Below are positions 42,758 to 51,806 of a stretch of DNA of 64,000 bases, one piece after another. Origin of the DNA: Psychrobacter immobilis (GTDB lineage: Bacteria; Pseudomonadota; Gammaproteobacteria; Pseudomonadales; Moraxellaceae). The stretch spans positions 2,418,001 to 2,482,000 of the forward strand of contig NZ_CAJGZV010000001.1 in assembly GCF_904846065.1 (NCBI RefSeq), written 5' to 3'. Made by a program: the position numbers and the translations under genes. How positions within the stretch are numbered: position 1 is the stretch's first letter; every line of letters starts with the position of its first letter. The notes beneath the pieces are model-generated. The model ran no database searches, was not told the DNA's origin, and saw only the letters and a list, made by a program, of their open reading frames with translations.

Positions 42758-43564
42758 ATGCTTAACCGTTATCTATTTAATATTAAAAAAAGACCTTTTA
42801 AACGTTCGATTATGGCAAAAACTATGAATAAAGAAGATATAAGAGTCAAGAACAGTAACGACAAAGTTATGAACGACAGCAATATAAAAGAACCTCGTAT
42901 GGCGAAGGACGACATAGAAGAGGACGATGTCGATATCGCAAAGCTACGCACCCCGATCAAGGTTGACCTATCTGCTGTTTATAATTTTTTGGGTGCACGC
43001 ACAACGCAAGCTTGGGTTGATGCGGCGATTGCGAATGTACCGCTGATTATTCAAGATCATGCCAATTGCGAAAAAAAGGCCGCTGGCACTGCCATGAATC
43101 TCATATTCCGCTATGAGTTTTCTTATGATTTGCAGCGTAAATTGGCGCAATTGACACGTGAAGAAATGCTTCATTATGAGCAGGTCTTAGGTATTATGAA
43201 TGACCGTGGTCAGGCGTGGAAATATCTGAGTGCTGGACGTTATGCCAAAGGCATGTTAAAACACAAACGTACTTATGAGCCAGCAGCGATGGTTGATGTA
43301 TTGATAATTGGCGCATTTATCGAAGCACGCTCTTGTGAACGTTTTGCCGCCCTTGCTGAGGTCATCGACGACGAACGTTTGGCAAAGTATTATCGCTACT
43401 TACTTAAGTCAGAGAGTCGTCACTTTGAGGATTATTTAGCCTTGGCTCAATCACTGTCTGAGGATGATATTGATGAGCGCGTCGCATTTTTTAAAGAAGT
43501 AGAAGCAGAACTGATTTCTAGCCCAGATCATGAGCTACGCTTTCATAGCGGTACACCTGCTTAA
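42758..43564 (+). CDS. miaE: tRNA-(ms2io6A)-hydroxylase
   Basis: Non-haem diiron monooxygenase that hydroxylates the isopentenyl group at A37 of certain tRNAs. The diiron ligands appear in REEMLHYEQV, IEARSCERFAAL and SESRHFEDYLAL, preceded by FLGARTTQAWVDAAI and DHANCEKKAAGTAMNL, a typical MiaE pattern. The family is about 200-250 residues. The ORF start at 42758 gives 268; MAKTMNKED (42812) is a plausible start since the first 18 residues are basic and unlike the family. A polar stretch (to about residue 60) precedes the domain. Confidence 0.88.
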   Translation: MLNRYLFNIKKRPFKRSIMAKTMNKEDIRVKNSNDKVMNDSNIKEPRMAKDDIEEDDVDIAKLRTPIKVDLSAVYNFLGARTTQAWVDAAIANVPLIIQDHANCEKKAAGTAMNLIFRYEFSYDLQRKLAQLTREEMLHYEQVLGIMNDRGQAWKYLSAGRYAKGMLKHKRTYEPAAMVDVLIIGAFIEARSCERFAALAEVIDDERLAKYYRYLLKSESRHFEDYLALAQSLSEDDIDERVAFFKEVEAELISSPDHELRFHSGTPA

Positions 43565-43719
43565 ATACATCATATTAGGTATCATTTTCGATTAGATACT
43601 CTCTTATACAATAAAAATTATACAGATAATAAGTGAAGTAACTAACCAAGCTTCATCCTCTGGTCTGCTGCTTCACTTATTAGCCTTTTATTTGAACTTC
43701 GTTATAGCAAAATGAATGG

Positions 43720-43926
43720 TTATTTATTATCTTTCATTAATGAGCTGTCATACTGTTTGCTATCCTTCGCAACATGATGAGGATCGTGATCATCGGTTGC
43801 CCTTGCTGCCGCTGCTGGATTGACTTTTTGTAGCGCATCATCAGGTACGATGCCATGGTTATCGTTCGCATCTCTTAACTGATGGTTTTTTTGGTTGATA
43901 GCCTTGTCATCTGGCGTATTCATCAT
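43720..43926 (-). CDS. Small hydrophilic protein (cluster member 4)
   Basis: 68 residues, no hydrophobic segment, full of Asp, Asn, Lys, His and Ala (ANDNHGIVPDDALQKVNPA, then DDHDPHHVAKDSKQYDS). Starts MMNTPDD with GGAGTAATG-type ribosome spacing. Not recognised. It forms the end of a run of four such genes on one strand; composition resembles hydrophilins or stress-induced disordered proteins. Confidence 0.6.
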   Translation of the reverse strand: MMNTPDDKAINQKNHQLRDANDNHGIVPDDALQKVNPAAAARATDDHDPHHVAKDSKQYDSSLMKDNK

Positions 43927-43976
43927 TACTCCTTATTATCATAATAGTCATTCTATAAAGATAAAAAAATCTGTAA

Positions 43977-44381
43977 TTAATCTTTTTCATCAAGATTTAA
44001 CACTCGTGTTTGGGCATTGTCGATATTTGCATAACGATTCATGTTGCTAATACCTTCGCTTTTGGATGTCTCGCTAACCATCGTATGCTCATTCACGCCA
44101 TCATCAAAGGCATTACCTTCTTGGTCTCGACGATCAGGCTGACGTGCGGGGTTGTCATTATCATTGACATGCTCTGAGTGGACGACGCCTTCTTTGAAAG
44201 TATCCGTTCCTTTATTTTCAGTGATGTTCTTTTCAATGCCACTATCAGTATCAGTATCACTATGCTCCTTGTCATTAGAAGTAGGACTACTAGAGAAGCT
44301 ATTAGCAGAATCATGACTATTGGTTGAGTCATGATTTTCACTGATGCGTGTCTTAGTGAGTGCCGGATCATTGGTTTGCAT
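43977..44381 (-). CDS. Hydrophilic, disorder-prone protein (cluster member 3)
   Basis: 134 residues, unrecognised. Rich in Ser, Asp, Asn, Glu and Thr (NSFSSSPTSNDKEHSDTDTDSG), no Cys, very few hydrophobic residues. The ATG (44381) is preceded by AAGGATAT. Near-uniform polar composition along its length implies an unfolded protein rather than a damaged gene. Confidence 0.6.
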   Translation of the reverse strand: MQTNDPALTKTRISENHDSTNSHDSANSFSSSPTSNDKEHSDTDTDSGIEKNITENKGTDTFKEGVVHSEHVNDNDNPARQPDRRDQEGNAFDDGVNEHTMVSETSKSEGISNMNRYANIDNAQTRVLNLDEKD

Positions 44382-44505
44382 GGCTATATCCTTATTATTG
44401 TTATTCGTGTTTTGGCAACTGCTTAATGTGCTTAAATTTTTGATGGCGGTTTAGCAAATGGTGAGCTTAATTTAATACCCAACTCAACCTAGCCAGCAAT
44501 TCATA

Positions 44506-44757
44506 CTATTCATTGCCTTCTTGGCTCAAATCATAAGCATTCAAATCTGCGACGTTCTTGCCACCAGCGGGTAAATTCTCTTCTTTACGAGGGTCAACAT
44601 ATATCTCGTCGGTTTCTTGCGACTCTTGTTGTGGACCATCGATATTAGGTTCGTGCTTACGACCTTCATAACTGTCTTGTGCATTGTCTGGGTGTAAGGC
44701 GGCTGGATCACGAACTGGTACCGCTTCTTCGTGATTTAGATGAGTATTATTTGGCAT
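44506..44757 (-). CDS. Hydrophilic small protein (cluster member 2)
   Basis: 83 residues, unrecognised. Start MPNNTHLNHEEAVPVRDPAA is preceded by GAGGGAATTGCA, a good ribosome site. The sequence is rich in Glu, Asp, Asn and Pro (EENLPAGGKNVADLNAYDLS) and lacks Cys and Trp. Confidence 0.65.
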   Translation of the reverse strand: MPNNTHLNHEEAVPVRDPAALHPDNAQDSYEGRKHEPNIDGPQQESQETDEIYVDPRKEENLPAGGKNVADLNAYDLSQEGNE

Positions 44758-44832
44758 TGCAATTCCCTCGCATCAATATGTCATTAATAGATAAAATAAG
44801 TTAATCCGAATATTCATGTCACAGTTTATTTA

Positions 44833-45003
44833 TCATTTATCAGTACGCAAATCATCTTCAATAAAAGAGGTTTGCTCATCTTTACTTAATGCTTCAGGCG
44901 CATCGACCGCTTTATTGTCTTCAAGATTTCGCGCAATTTGCTGACTGTCTGCTTGCTCAGCAGCTTTTTTGATATCTGATGTGTCATTATCGGTATTGCT
45001 CAT
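44833..45003 (-). CDS. Hydrophilic small protein (cluster member 1, 56 aa)
   Basis: 56 residues read from the minus strand: MSNTDNDTSDIKKAAEQADS, then QQIARNLEDNKA, ending DDLRTDK. GGAAAC precedes the ATG by about 6 bases. It is acidic, without hydrophobic segment, and resembles the three genes that follow. I translated it directly, as it is too short for most gene tables. Confidence 0.6.
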   Translation of the reverse strand: MSNTDNDTSDIKKAAEQADSQQIARNLEDNKAVDAPEALSKDEQTSFIEDDLRTDK

Positions 45004-45375
45004 AAGATGTTTCCTATTTTTATAATTCGTTGATTTAGGCAGTCCCTGCTCTTTTTCGTAATACGATCAATGATAGTAATACGAGCAATTTTGCATGAAT
45101 TACTAGAGTGCTAATTGTTTATTAAACCATCAAATCAGTTTAATAATAGCGTGAGGGCTGACCTTGATTATAAGGATGAGATAATGGACTGCACCAGTGT
45201 GCTGCCGTATCAATATGTGAATAAATGTGAGGTTACAAGACAGTTTGTAACTTAGACAAATCGTTTATCCAAAAAAAACCAAGCATAGAAAGTACTCTAT
45301 ACTTGGTTTTTTGCTTGATATTTATTGATTGTAAAGACGTCTTTACCGCTTTGAAGATGTCGTTGAAATATTAAG
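45004..45375. other. Intergenic region, hydrophilic cluster / ppk
   Basis: 372 bp with the ppk terminator (listed) and presumably the promoter of the hydrophilic gene run. No further feature seen. Confidence 0.4.
45275..45310 (-). terminator. Terminator after ppk
   Basis: AAAACCAAGCATAGA pairs with TCTATACTTGGTTTT (one mismatch), on the minus strand followed by T. Confidence 0.85.
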
Positions 45376-47586
45376 CTAGCTTGATGCATCAACGCCATTA
45401 ATCACTTTTAATAAATACTCTTGAGCAGTATGCGGCGTTTTATCTGCGGCTGGTTGCAGCTGCTGCCAAACACCATCACCGCTAAGTATCCACGCTTGTG
45501 TATTGTCTTTCAGATAGTTAAGTAAACCGTCTTGATATACTTGTTTGAACAGTTTTTTATCTTGGATTGGAAACGCCACTTCGACGCGATGGAATAAATT
45601 ACGATCCATCCAGTCTGCACTACCACAATATAAGCGCTCGTCGCCATTATTATAGAAATAATAAACACGCGTATGCTCTAAAAAACGCCCAATAACAGAG
45701 CGTACGGTAATGTTTTCTGACAGACCTTTTACTTGCGGACGCAAACAACACATGGAGCGTAAAATGAGCTCGATTTTGACGCCTGCTTGCGAGGCATCGT
45801 ATAACTTGCTAATCAATCGACGTTCAGTTAAAGCGTTAACCTTAACGATAATATGAGCGCGCTTGCCGGCTTTTGCATGAGCAATTTCATCATCGATAAA
45901 GCTTATCAATTTATCATGCAAGGTAAAAGGCGCATGCAGCAGCTTTTTGAGATTGGCAGGCTTGCCCATTCCCGTCAGCTCTTGAAATATATTATGTACA
46001 TCCTCTGAGATATCAGGATCTGCGCTAAATAAACCATAATCGGTATAAACTTTGGCATTGGCGGCATGATAGTTGCCCGTCCCTAAATGCACATAGCGGC
46101 GGATTCGATCATCCTCACGGCGCACAATGAGCATCAGCTTGGCGTGGGTTTTATAGCCGACAATCCCGTAAACAACGACCGCACCCGCTTCTTGCAAATA
46201 ATTGGCGACGGCGATATTAGAGGCTTCATCGAAACGCGCACGCAGCTCGATGACGGCAGTGACTTCTTTGCCATTACGAGCAGCAGCAGCCAATGCTTTA
46301 ACGATTTCTGAATTGGTGCCTGAGCGGTACAATGTCTGCTTAATCGCTAACACTTTTGGATCGCTCGCCGCTTGCCAAAGCAGATTGATAATCGGTGAAA
46401 ATGCATGAAAAGGATGGTGCACCAGCACATCGCTTTTACGCATGGCGGCAAACATACTGGTTGCTTTGTCCAGCTTATCCATCTCACGACGGAACTCTTT
46501 TGGCACCACATGGGTAAAGGGCTGATAGCGCAGCGCTGGAATATTGAAATCAAACAATAAGCGCGTTAAGTTGACAGGACCATTGACGCGGTACAGCTGA
46601 TTGTCATGCAGCTCAAACTCATTGAGCAAATAATCACTGATAGGCGTTGGACAATCGGTTGTGACTTCTAGCCGCACTTTATCACCGAAGCGGCGGTTTT
46701 CTAGCTCGCCCTCCAGAGCCTTAGCAATATCTTCAACATCATCAGCCAAATCTAAATCGGCATTGCGCGTCAGTCTAAACTGATGGCAGCCCGTCACACT
46801 CATCCCAGGGAACAGCTCACCGATATGCTCATGAATAATAGCTGAGAGCATGACGTGGTGTTCTTTGCCACCTGTCAGCTCATCAGGCAGGCGAATCACG
46901 CGCGGCAAACTGCGCGGTGCGGGCACAATCGCTAGATTGATATCACGACCAAAGGCATCTTTACCTTCTAAAGTAGCGATGAAGTTTAAGCTCTTATTGA
47001 CCAAACGCGGAAACGGATGCGCCGGATCGATGCTAATCGGTGTCAACACTGGCGATACTTGCTCAGTGAAGTAGCGCTTCATCCATGCCGACTGCTCAGC
47101 ATTTAGCTCATCGCGTTTTAGATAACGAATATCTTCAAGCGCCAGTGCTGGTAAGATATCTTCATTGAGAATACGATATTGCTCAGTGATGGCGTCGTGC
47201 ATTACGGTAGATATCTCATTCAGCACTTCACTGGGACGCATGCCATGAACACTGGTCGAGACATCACCCATATTGAGCTTTTGCATAATGCCTGCGACAC
47301 GAATCTCAAAAAACTCATCGATATTCGATGAGAAAATAATCAAGAAAAACAAGCGCTCAAGTAGCGGATGACGAGGACTTGCCGCCTGCGCTAAGACACG
47401 TAAATGAAACTGTAATAAAGACAAGTCGCGATTGATATAACTGCTGGGTGAATAGCTGCCGTCTTCTGAACGCTGCCATGCAACCTCAGTTAAATGGTCA
47501 TTGCGGCTCTCTGTATGGCTTTTATTATCAACTGCTATCACCGTATTATTGCTATCAGTGTCCTGCTTATTATTCACATCCATCAC
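45376..47586 (-). CDS. ppk: Polyphosphate kinase
   Basis: PPK1-type polyphosphate kinase, 736 residues with a polar ~35-residue N-terminal tail beyond the usual about 690. The domains are in order: [48 protein letters not shown], and the catalytic region with [71 protein letters not shown] and [14 protein letters not shown]. The autophosphorylated His is in the HAKLMLIV stretch. Makes polyP, which the CHAD-domain protein in this window may bind (inference). Confidence 0.96.
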   Translation of the reverse strand: MMDVNNKQDTDSNNTVIAVDNKSHTESRNDHLTEVAWQRSEDGSYSPSSYINRDLSLLQFHLRVLAQAASPRHPLLERLFFLIIFSSNIDEFFEIRVAGIMQKLNMGDVSTSVHGMRPSEVLNEISTVMHDAITEQYRILNEDILPALALEDIRYLKRDELNAEQSAWMKRYFTEQVSPVLTPISIDPAHPFPRLVNKSLNFIATLEGKDAFGRDINLAIVPAPRSLPRVIRLPDELTGGKEHHVMLSAIIHEHIGELFPGMSVTGCHQFRLTRNADLDLADDVEDIAKALEGELENRRFGDKVRLEVTTDCPTPISDYLLNEFELHDNQLYRVNGPVNLTRLLFDFNIPALRYQPFTHVVPKEFRREMDKLDKATSMFAAMRKSDVLVHHPFHAFSPIINLLWQAASDPKVLAIKQTLYRSGTNSEIVKALAAAARNGKEVTAVIELRARFDEASNIAVANYLQEAGAVVVYGIVGYKTHAKLMLIVRREDDRIRRYVHLGTGNYHAANAKVYTDYGLFSADPDISEDVHNIFQELTGMGKPANLKKLLHAPFTLHDKLISFIDDEIAHAKAGKRAHIIVKVNALTERRLISKLYDASQAGVKIELILRSMCCLRPQVKGLSENITVRSVIGRFLEHTRVYYFYNNGDERLYCGSADWMDRNLFHRVEVAFPIQDKKLFKQVYQDGLLNYLKDNTQAWILSGDGVWQQLQPAADKTPHTAQEYLLKVINGVDASS

Positions 47587-47794
47587 GTCACTACTCCTTT
47601 GCGTTATCGATACGCCATCATCTTCAATACCAATTGTCTTTTATAATCGCTTTTTCACTAAGAAATTTATCAGGGTTCTTTCTTCATTCATTACTACTCG
47701 AAACTGCCATTCAAAACTATCACTTAAAACCGTCACTTAAAACTATCATTCAAAAACACGGCGCTATTTATTAAATGGTCATAGGTACAATCCA

Positions 47795-48481
47795 TTAAGC
47801 TGATTGTGGTAACACCGCATTGCTCATGCGCTTTTTGATAATACGTTGTTTATTGCGTAAACGTCTATCACCCTGATTGTCTTCGTAGTATTTTGGATTG
47901 GTCAACATAGCGATAAGTAAGGCTGATTCATCACGGTTCAGCTTGGCCGCAGATTTATCAAAGTAGTGCTGAGCTGCTGCTTCGATACCATAAATACCAT
48001 TGCCAAACTCTGCCACATTGAGATAAGCGGTCAAGATACGCTGCTTGTCCCATAATGTCTCAATCATGACAGTGATAATCGCTTCCTCAATTTTACGAAC
48101 ATACGAGCGATGCGAGGTCAAAAATAAGTTTTTTGCTAGCTGCTGGGTAATCGTCGAGCCACCAGCGGACATCTTACCCGTCTCTTCATTTTTCTTACGT
48201 GCCGCCTCAATGCCTTTAAAATCAAAACCATTGTGCTGACTAAATGTCGAATCCTCACTCACTATCGCGGCTTGTTTGGCAGATTTTGCGATGGCATCAT
48301 ATTCCGCCCAAGTCTGGGTGACAGTACCACCCGTCAAACGATGAGTCAGCATAAACATGCTGTTATTAATCGGCTGCGTTTTCCAAATTAATAGTAGCCC
48401 AGCGACTAATACATGAAATGCAACGACCAATAGCATGATTGCCATCAATAATCGTTTGAAAAATTTGCCAAAACTTGCCAT
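47795..48481 (-). CDS. mtgA: Monofunctional peptidoglycan glycosyltransferase
   Basis: Family GT51 transglycosylase that polymerises lipid II without a transpeptidase domain. 228 residues: a single N-terminal membrane anchor (LLMAIMLLVVAFHVLVAGLLLIW), then the motifs SEDSTFSQHNGFDFKGIEAA (catalytic Glu), GGSTITQQLAKNLFLTSHRSYVRKIEEA, and LNVAEFGNGIYGIEAAAQHYF with NPKYYEDN. Complete and typical in length. Confidence 0.95.
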   Translation of the reverse strand: MASFGKFFKRLLMAIMLLVVAFHVLVAGLLLIWKTQPINNSMFMLTHRLTGGTVTQTWAEYDAIAKSAKQAAIVSEDSTFSQHNGFDFKGIEAARKKNEETGKMSAGGSTITQQLAKNLFLTSHRSYVRKIEEAIITVMIETLWDKQRILTAYLNVAEFGNGIYGIEAAAQHYFDKSAAKLNRDESALLIAMLTNPKYYEDNQGDRRLRNKQRIIKKRMSNAVLPQSA

Positions 48482-48880
48482 GCGCGATATCCAAGTGATT
48501 GAAAAGGTAATAAGATAAGATGAGCTGAAGAGCCAGTAATTAAAAACAGCAGGTCATCTTACCTAATCTCACAATCGCTGTCATTATTTACCCCACTTCT
48601 TTATCATGCCATAGAGTCTACGTAAACAAGATCAGGCGGTATTTATGCTGGCAATCGAAGTCCTAAAAACCGAAACTTTGTGACAAGGGCGTGTCCTCAT
48701 TTTAAAAATGGTGATAAAAATGAGATAAATTGCCGTCAAACAAGGAAAATAGCGCACATAATATCGAGATATTAAGAAGCTATTTGACGATGTTTGGCAA
48801 AATTTAGCTATTTTTAGCCCATTTAGAAAGTAATCGATTGAATTGAGGACACGCCCAAGTATTAAGACAAGAGAATAAAT
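48482..48880. other. Divergent region, mtgA / glutaredoxin gene, with MITE
   Basis: 399 bp shared between mtgA and the plus-strand gene pair. The right-hand part is MITE copy 2, leaving only 24 bp between it and the glutaredoxin start. Confidence 0.5.
48687..48856. mobile_element. MITE copy 2 (hairpin element, 170 bp)
   Basis: Same ends GGGCGTGTCCTCA / TGAGGACACGCCC and central AATATCGAGATATT as at 5439-5619, with a handful of substitutions and one 11-bp unit fewer. Flanking bases AA on both sides fit a 2-bp target duplication. It ends 24 bp before the ATG of the next gene. A weak outward -35/-10 pair, TTGAAT (48838-48843) in the element and TATTAA (48860-48865) outside, could drive that gene; this is speculative. 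Confidence 0.8.
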
Positions 48881-49216
48881 ATGTACGATGATAATAATAT
48901 AAAAGCCTTACGGGAACGTATGGTTGCTGCAAACCCCAATCTTGGTCATGCTGAAAATAATGATAAATGGTGGTTACTTGGAACGTCTGGCTGTCATTTG
49001 TGCGACATCGCGAAGCAAGTGCTGACTCAATTTCAAGCTGTACAGCCGATTGCCTATCAACAGGTCGATATCGCTCATTTCGATGAACCATTGATGATGG
49101 AATTTGCCACCACTATTCCGGTGATTTTGACACCATCAACACGATTAAACTATCCATTTTCAGTCATGGATTTACAGCAACTTTTCATACAATCATACAT
49201 AGCAAACCAACAATAA
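48881..49216 (+). CDS. Glutaredoxin-like thiol protein
   Basis: 111 residues of the DUF836-type glutaredoxin-like family. A redox motif Cys38-His-Leu-Cys41 follows the strand WLLGTSG, and TTIPVILTP carries the conserved cis-Pro. Usual length is about 80-110. GAG precedes the ATG. lldD begins 23 bp after the stop, so they are probably cotranscribed. The link between a thiol protein and lactate dehydrogenase is not explained by known function. A MITE sits directly upstream. Confidence 0.82.
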   Translation: MYDDNNIKALRERMVAANPNLGHAENNDKWWLLGTSGCHLCDIAKQVLTQFQAVQPIAYQQVDIAHFDEPLMMEFATTIPVILTPSTRLNYPFSVMDLQQLFIQSYIANQQ

Positions 49217-49239
49217 AAAAACGATGTAGTGAGAACATA

Positions 49240-50427
49240 ATGAAAAATTTGAGCAAAATTACTGAAATTGAAGACCTGCGCCGCGTTGCCGAACGTAAAG
49301 TACCGCGTATGTTTTATGATTATGTCGATTCAGGCTCATGGACTGAGACGACTTATCGTAGCAATGAAACCGACTTTGACCGTATCAAATTACGCCAGCG
49401 GGTATTGGTCAATATGGACAATCGCAGTCTGGCAACCCAGATGATTGGTGAAGAAGTAAAAATGCCCGTCGCCATCGCGCCCACTGGCTTTACCGGTATG
49501 ATGTGGGCGGATGGTGAGATTCATGCCGCGCGGGCAGCAGAAAAATTCGGCATACCGTTTTCGCTATCGACCATGAGTATCTGCTCTATCGAAGATATCG
49601 CCACCCATACCAGCAAGCCCTTTTGGTTTCAGCTATATGTGATGCGCGATCATGACTATGTGGCCAATTTGATTCAGCGGGCGAAAGATGCCAATTGTTC
49701 GGCGTTGATTCTTACCGCGGATTTACAAGTGCTGGGACAGCGCCATAAGGACATCAAAAATGGCTTGTCTGCACCGCCTAGACCTACACTTGCCAATATC
49801 GTCAACTTGATGACCAAGCCGCAGTGGTGTATGAATATGCTGGGCACCAAACGTCATAGCTTTGGCAACATCGTCGGTCATGCGAAAGGAGTGGATGACT
49901 TATCTTCTCTCACCGCTTGGACGGAAGAGCAATTTGATCCGCGCTTGAGCTGGGATGACGTGGCACGCATCAAAGATATGTGGGGCGGTAAATTAATTAT
50001 TAAAGGTATCATGGAACCTGAAGATGCCATTATGGCTGCTCGTAGCGGTGCCGATGCACTGGTCGTCTCAAACCACGGTGGTCGTCAATTAGATGGCGCC
50101 CTCTCTTCCATATCTGCCCTATCTGATATCGTACAAGCAGTGCAGGCTGAAAATAGCGGTATCGAGGTGTGGTTAGACAGCGGCATTCGCTCGGGTCAGG
50201 ATGTGCTAAAAGCGCGCGCATTGGGTGCAAAAGGCACGATGATTGGTCGCGCTTTTCTTTATGGTCTGGGCGCTTATGGCAAAGATGGCGTGCGCCGTGC
50301 ACTGGAAATCATCCATAAAGAATGCGATCTATCGATGGCATTCTGTGGTCACACTGATATCAATAATGTCACCACTGATATATTGGTAAAAGGCATTTAT
50401 GAGAACCTCAAAGTTGCTAATCGTTAA
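49240..50427 (+). CDS. lldD: FMN-dependent L-lactate dehydrogenase family protein
   Basis: FMN-dependent alpha-hydroxy-acid dehydrogenase, 395 residues; LldD at the inner membrane oxidises L-lactate to pyruvate. RKVPRMFYDYVDSGSW gives the family start, MPVAIAPTGFTGM and FWFQLYV lead to the FMN site, LIIKGIM, SNHGGRQLDGA holds the catalytic His and Arg, and WLDSGIRSGQDVLKA and GRAFLYGLGAYG bind phosphate. Substrate could be another 2-hydroxyacid such as mandelate, but the pattern is closest to LldD. Probably one transcript with the glutaredoxin-like gene. Confidence 0.9.
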   Translation: MKNLSKITEIEDLRRVAERKVPRMFYDYVDSGSWTETTYRSNETDFDRIKLRQRVLVNMDNRSLATQMIGEEVKMPVAIAPTGFTGMMWADGEIHAARAAEKFGIPFSLSTMSICSIEDIATHTSKPFWFQLYVMRDHDYVANLIQRAKDANCSALILTADLQVLGQRHKDIKNGLSAPPRPTLANIVNLMTKPQWCMNMLGTKRHSFGNIVGHAKGVDDLSSLTAWTEEQFDPRLSWDDVARIKDMWGGKLIIKGIMEPEDAIMAARSGADALVVSNHGGRQLDGALSSISALSDIVQAVQAENSGIEVWLDSGIRSGQDVLKARALGAKGTMIGRAFLYGLGAYGKDGVRRALEIIHKECDLSMAFCGHTDINNVTTDILVKGIYENLKVANR

Positions 50428-50467
50428 ACATGTCATTAAAACGGTCGTTAAAACGATCCACTATTAA

Positions 50468-50517
50468 GGGCACTAATCGTTTAAGAGTACTAGTCGTTTA
50501 AGAGTACTAGTCGTTAA
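50468..50517. repeat. Tandem repeat, about 3 x 17 bp
   Basis: GAGTACTAGTCGTTTAA appears exactly at 50485-50501, nearly at 50502-50517 (one base short) and with changes at 50468-50484. It lies just after lldD. Confidence 0.8.
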
Positions 50518-50520
50518 ATC

Positions 50521-50548
50521 ATAATGTCATGCAGATGTATGACATTAT
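50521..50548. terminator. Hairpin downstream of lldD
   Basis: Perfect 10-bp arms ATAATGTCAT (50521-50530) / ATGACATTAT (50539-50548) with an 8-nt loop. It lacks a T run, so it may be an operator or weak terminator. Confidence 0.5.
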
Positions 50549-50601
50549 TTGACCATACCCTTTATACTCTATTTATAACATTCTAATGATATCTCACCTT
50601 T

Positions 50602-51576
50602 ATGACCATTCAACAATTATTAAAAACAGCCCCTGTCACCACGCTGTTACTAGCCAGCTTTATTGGGTTATTCATCATGCAAGTACTGACAGGCGTCGAT
50701 GCCAATAATCCATCGACTGAGGCGCTCTTAAAATGGGGTGCCAATGCATTGCCATTTACCATGGGTGATGAGCCGTGGCGCTTGGTCAGCAGTGCCTTTT
50801 TACACATCGGCTTGATGCATTTATTGTTTAATGGATTTGCCATGTATTTCTTTGGGCAGATTGCCGAGCCGATGTTTGGCTCAGCCAAGTTTTTGGCATT
50901 GTTTTTACTGGCGGCGATCGGGGGCAACTTACTGAATAACTATGTCACGTGGCACAGTATTGTAGAAGGAACTGGTCAACCGGGTCTATCGGCTGGGGCG
51001 TCAGGTGGCATCATGGGTATCGGCGCAGCACTATTAATAGCCGCACTGTTTAAAATATCGGTCAATGGGATGGTACTCAATCTTAAAAGCTTGATATTTA
51101 TCATGGGCATCAACCTTGTTTATGGTTTCGCCGTACCGGGTATCGATAATGCAGGGCATATCGGCGGCGCGGTGACTGGCTTAGTGATTGCACTGGCGTT
51201 CGCAGTCGCCTACCGTCAGCGTATGACAATAGCGTTACAGAATACGCCTAACCCAGCTACTTATGAAGACCGTTATCGAACGACTTATATCAATTTTCCA
51301 GTAAGCAGCGATACTGACTCTTCTGCTAATAATGAGCACTTTAATAATGTCGGTTTTGACAATAACAGCAGTTTCCACCCCGACTCTGCTGTAAACTCAC
51401 ACTTAAATACTCATGCTAATCACAGCCACCTTAGTGAACAAGAAACAGCGACCAAATCTATCTTTATTTGGCAATTACTACCATGGATAATGATGCTACT
51501 GATTAGCATTGGCTTTATTTGGTGGTGGCAAGATATTCATGATCAAATACTACAAGTATTAAAAACCATTGAGTAA
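50602..51576 (+). CDS. Rhomboid family intramembrane serine protease
   Basis: A polytopic protease that cuts membrane helices. 324 residues. The dyad is Ser134 in GASGGIMG and His186 in NAGHIGGA; WR (59-60), and HIGLMHLLFNGFAMYFFG (68-85) give the conserved His and Asn of the L1/helix-2 region. After the six-helix core, a polar linker (about 220-285) leads to a seventh C-terminal membrane helix (LLPWIMMLLISIGFIWWW), so it is a 6+1 form. Natural substrate unknown. Confidence 0.9.
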   Translation: MTIQQLLKTAPVTTLLLASFIGLFIMQVLTGVDANNPSTEALLKWGANALPFTMGDEPWRLVSSAFLHIGLMHLLFNGFAMYFFGQIAEPMFGSAKFLALFLLAAIGGNLLNNYVTWHSIVEGTGQPGLSAGASGGIMGIGAALLIAALFKISVNGMVLNLKSLIFIMGINLVYGFAVPGIDNAGHIGGAVTGLVIALAFAVAYRQRMTIALQNTPNPATYEDRYRTTYINFPVSSDTDSSANNEHFNNVGFDNNSSFHPDSAVNSHLNTHANHSHLSEQETATKSIFIWQLLPWIMMLLISIGFIWWWQDIHDQILQVLKTIE

Positions 51577-51699
51577 ACCTTCATAGTTATTTATCATTGC
51601 TAAATAGTTCATGATAACAGCTGACTGGTTAGGTTTTCCTTACTCGCTTCTTGCTATAAGTCAGAGCACTTTTAAACCGCTACGGTGTTACCTGCCCTA

Positions 51700-51748
51700 G
51701 ATGTACTCAGTGTACTATCTGCGGTCGGTCGCCTTGTAGCGATTCTAA
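51700..51748. repeat. Dispersed repeat copy B
   Basis: TGTACTCAGTGTAC (51702-51715) with downstream similarity to copy A at 42435-42480. Confidence 0.55.
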
Positions 51749-51806
51749 AATTCCTTGACTATACACAATTGCCCCCAATTATTTCATCCATTCACGAGAC
51801 TTTATT

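Noticed and set aside
44093..44371. Hydrophobic minus-strand frame overlapping the third hydrophilic gene
   Set aside because: It overlaps the polar 134-residue frame, lacks a ribosome site, and arises from AT-rich codons in a shifted frame.
47448..47774. Plus-strand frames opposite the start of ppk
   Set aside because: Low-complexity Ser/Leu/Tyr composition, largely antisense to ppk and its upstream region.
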